The translations under genes were made by a program, and so were the position numbers. From positions 6,757,501-6,821,500 of the forward strand of contig NC_064047.1 in NCBI RefSeq assembly GCF_932526225.1: a DNA stretch of 64,000 bases, given 5' to 3'. Shown here in pieces: positions 61,801-64,000 of this stretch. Origin of the DNA: Nematostella vectensis. Its lineage: Eukaryota; Cnidaria; Anthozoa; Actiniaria; Edwardsiidae. The notes under the pieces are model-generated. The model was not told the origin of the DNA. It saw only the letters and a list, made by a program, of their open reading frames with translations, and did not search any database. Positions within the stretch are counted from its first letter, which is position 1; each line of letters opens with the position of its first letter.

Positions 61801-63391
61801 GCACACAAATAATGAGTCAGATTCAAATCTACACTTTTAAATAGTTATATTTTACACATCCTGATTTATCCTTTGATACTATATAATTAACATGCGATAT
61901 TAACATGGGGTTTTGATTCCAGGACATACAAACTTACCGTAGTTGATTATTGATGTAAACAGCTATTGCTTGTAACGATGGTAAGATATACAGCCAGACT
62001 GCATTTGTTTGACTTTCCGTAGCGATACTGACGATGGACTGGTATGTATTAGTAACGGGAGCTTTTACCCAGACAGAGATGGTGAGTGAGCTGCCCAATG
62101 AAACATTCGCGAGATGGCGTAGAGCTAAAGTGTGGGCTTGAAGAGGAAAAGTAACTACAAAATCACCTAGACGAGAAATGGAAAGGCATTATTTATCAAT
62201 TAATTCTGTTAAATGTAGGAATGTGGCTATATGATATAATGTATAACCATTTCCATATTAGTACCAGAGGCTCCGGGCTTCGCGGCGAGAATGATTTTAG
62301 AGAAGCGAAATAGCTCTTTCGCTTCGCTCAAAGTGGTTTCGCCTCGGAGCTTGGAGCCTCTGGTACCCAGGGTATTTCCATATCCATTTTGAAGGAAAAT
62401 AAGGGCTTTATTAAAACTATCCTCTTGCACGAACTAAGCTATATGGAACTCACTTCCAACTAGACTGTTACAGCCAATTCAAATTGTCCTTAAAGATATA
62501 TACTTATTTTGAAGGCACTACAACAATTGATCATTTTTTAACTATTATCATAGTATTAGTATAACATAGAGTTTAGTGCAAATTTTTATGGCGGTATGAT
62601 ACTAAAAAAAACTACAAGTTTGAAGTAACACTCAGCGTAACACTCACTAGTTCCTGTGTTTTTAATATTATTGCATGAAATTTGACAGGAATAATTATTG
62701 ATAGTGTAGTAGTGTAATGAACCTCAAAAACCTTGAATTTTTTTACAATGCTTAGTATTATGAAAGCTTTTTACCAAAGAATGCTGGTTAAAATTATAAG
62801 CTTTTTGCTTGTTTACTTGATAATTTTCCATTTATGTCAACTATATAGCAATTTTAGGTTCATTACATAGTTTGAGGTATTAGCAATGAATATCCTTAGT
62901 TTGGTTTGTGTTCCAATTATAGTTTCAGAGCTAGAGCTGTTACCGTAAGAGCATTAAAATCATGGGTGTGGCTTGGTTACCATAGCAACAGTAACTGCCA
63001 AAATTGGTATCGAATGATTAGTCTCAATGAGGTTAATGATATGTGAAATAATAAAACTGCTAAGTCTTTTGCTTAAAATTTTTGTTGTCTTGGGTATCAT
63101 ACCTCCTTAAGTACAAAAGACTAGGATAATGCTATATATTTACTTATTATCATTATTATTTTAGTAATAATATAAAATTATCATTATTATGGCCAAATGA
63201 TCTATATTTTAGTAAATAAATCATCCTGGATTGAGCGTTCAAAATGGAAATACGCTAATACCTTTCTCACATGACTCTCCTTTGAAGCACCTGTGGCAAA
63301 AACATCGGTAGCTCTTGTAGCTAAGGTTACTGCCGTATCCCGACTGACACTTTGATGTCTTGTTAGGACAGCTGTTGTCAATGCACTGGTC
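58867..63391 (-). CDS. EGF- and pentraxin-domain secreted protein (last 3 exons; 5' end outside window)
   Basis: Three minus exons: 63391-63262, 62166-61938, 59245-58867, joining in phase 1 and 2 to 245 codons plus TAA. First exon codes one EGF-like domain with six cysteines (DQCIDNSCPNKTSKCQSGYG ... CFCHRCFKGESCEK). Exons two and three code a pentraxin (LamG/concanavalin fold) domain: SLGSSLTISVWVKAP, VWLYILPS, GNWKHIALTWD, IYIDGDTQQSG, then VVLGQDQDTYGGGFDPNQVF, the calcium-binding and core strands, and IWSRVLSAQEI. Four cysteines occur near the C terminus. Pentraxins bind ligands in a calcium-dependent manner and often act in innate recognition; neuronal or polydom-like relatives are also possible. 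The acidic calcium ligands look intact. The N-terminal part lies beyond 64000. Confidence 0.88.
59246..61937 (-). other. pentraxin-gene last intron: contents
   Basis: A CACGC-rich tract (59345-59605, resuming 61378-61650) is split by a 1764-bp TTAA-flanked element. No further exon was found; phase continuity across the intron is exact. Confidence 0.6.
59610..61373. mobile_element. 1764-bp piggyBac-like non-autonomous element
   Basis: Starts CCCTATTCAAACTGGG and ends CCCAGTCTGAATAGGG (inverted), flanked by TTAA at 59606-59609 and 61374-61377. CCCT/AGGG ends with TTAA are characteristic of piggyBac. Interior is A/T-rich with a ~245-bp module (61058-61302) shared with 54102-54356 and long G/C homopolymers next to the right end. 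No transposase frame. Confidence 0.85.
62259..62369. mobile_element. 111-bp foldback (GTACCAGAGGCTCC ends)
   Basis: Inverted ends taccagaggctccgggcttc and 'ggagcttggagcctctggtac' with a second inner inverted pair around agcgaaa-agctctttcgct. Lies in the pentraxin-gene intron between the EGF and pentraxin exons. Confidence 0.7.
62370..63261 (-). other. pentraxin-gene intron, A/T-rich
   Basis: No repeats recognised apart from ATTATT runs near 63140-63190. Confidence 0.4.
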
Positions 63392-64000
63392 CTACGAAAA
63401 GTTGTGCCCTTATTATTGGCCAATCAGGTAGCCTCAGGTAGAATTAAAGACCCCGGAGGGAGGGGAATGGGGGGTAGGGGGCTCCCATAAAAACAGACGG
63501 GGGTTATCGGTTATAGATGGGTGTGATCGGCAGAAATTCTTATCTCAAAAAGATAGCGAATTGGGTGTAATCGAAGGAATTGCTACACTGAGCACTAATG
63601 ACAAACACATTTTTCCTGTAATTTTGTTTGCGCTAGATGGAAGAAAAGTTGTATCAACTTATTTTTTACTTGAGTATCATTTCTGATTTCGCAAACATGG
63701 CTTTCATATAACACACCATTGATTTTGTGCATTCTTATGATTCATAATGAATCATGTCAAATTGTAATATTGCTGAATTATACTATTTTAAAAAATTCAA
63801 ATAAATCAAAACTCAAAGTCGATTTAAAATGGCGCGCTATATCAAAACTTGTGACTTTCAATTCAATTTCAATTCAATTCAATTTTTTATTTCTTTTCAA
63901 TATTACATTAGTTGTTAATTAACCCACAAATAGCGTAGCTAATCGAGGTGGGTTGAATTTTAAATATATTGGAATAATTGTTTATTATTTTATATTGAAA
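63392..64000 (-). other. intron or upstream sequence of the pentraxin gene
   Basis: A G-rich tract (63450-63485) and a 'tcaattcaattcaatt' simple repeat (63855-63885). No exon seen. Confidence 0.4.

Overview
Intron-rich animal nuclear DNA, most likely from an anthozoan cnidarian (a sea anemone such as Nematostella is my best guess; this is inference from gene content, intron density and the many small palindromic DNA-transposon relics, not a database match). There are no operons, bacterial promoters or CRISPR arrays. Exons were assembled by hand from reading frame, splice-site consensus, phase continuity and recognised protein families.

Layout. (1) 179-34858, plus strand: the 3' part of URB1 (nucleolar pre-ribosomal-associated protein 1, Npa1 family). 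34 exons join in one open frame of 2201 codons plus stop; the first part of the gene lies left of the window. Its introns are packed with transposon relics and minisatellites, and four splice junctions are themselves inside tandem duplications. Intron 7 carries a broken transposon-derived gene, intron 16 a stop-interrupted small reading frame. (2) 36038-36714, minus: a decayed histamine N-methyltransferase-like pseudogene with a SAM-binding loop, two in-frame stops and a frameshift. (3) 39336-43360, minus: MRPS6 (mitochondrial ribosomal protein bS6m), three short exons coding 119 aa, with a 3.6 kb intron holding a large segmental duplication. (4) 43832-49575, plus: a 265-aa classical short-chain dehydrogenase/reductase in nine exons, head to head with MRPS6 across about 470 bp that probably holds a shared promoter. 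(5) 50576-55551, minus: a secreted 517-aa glycoside hydrolase family 29 (alpha-L-fucosidase-like) protein in five exons, with an altered active-site histidine motif and a repetitive heptad tail. (6) 55.6-58.8 kb: intergenic, with a satellite of paired TGACGTCA palindromes interrupted by a TTAA-flanked MITE. (7) 58867-63391, minus: the last three exons of an EGF plus pentraxin-domain protein whose 5' end is beyond the window.

Functionally the genes are not a pathway: a cytosolic-ribosome assembly factor and a mitochondrial ribosomal protein sit next to metabolic and secreted proteins. URB1 and MRPS6 are both on human 21q22.11, so their linkage here may be ancestral. Most of the remaining sequence is repeat: several TTAA-flanked elements (two with empty sites recoverable inside the window), a CACTA-type MITE with a GAA duplication, a TA-flanked element with long inverted ends, hAT-like fragments, foldbacks, and minisatellites.
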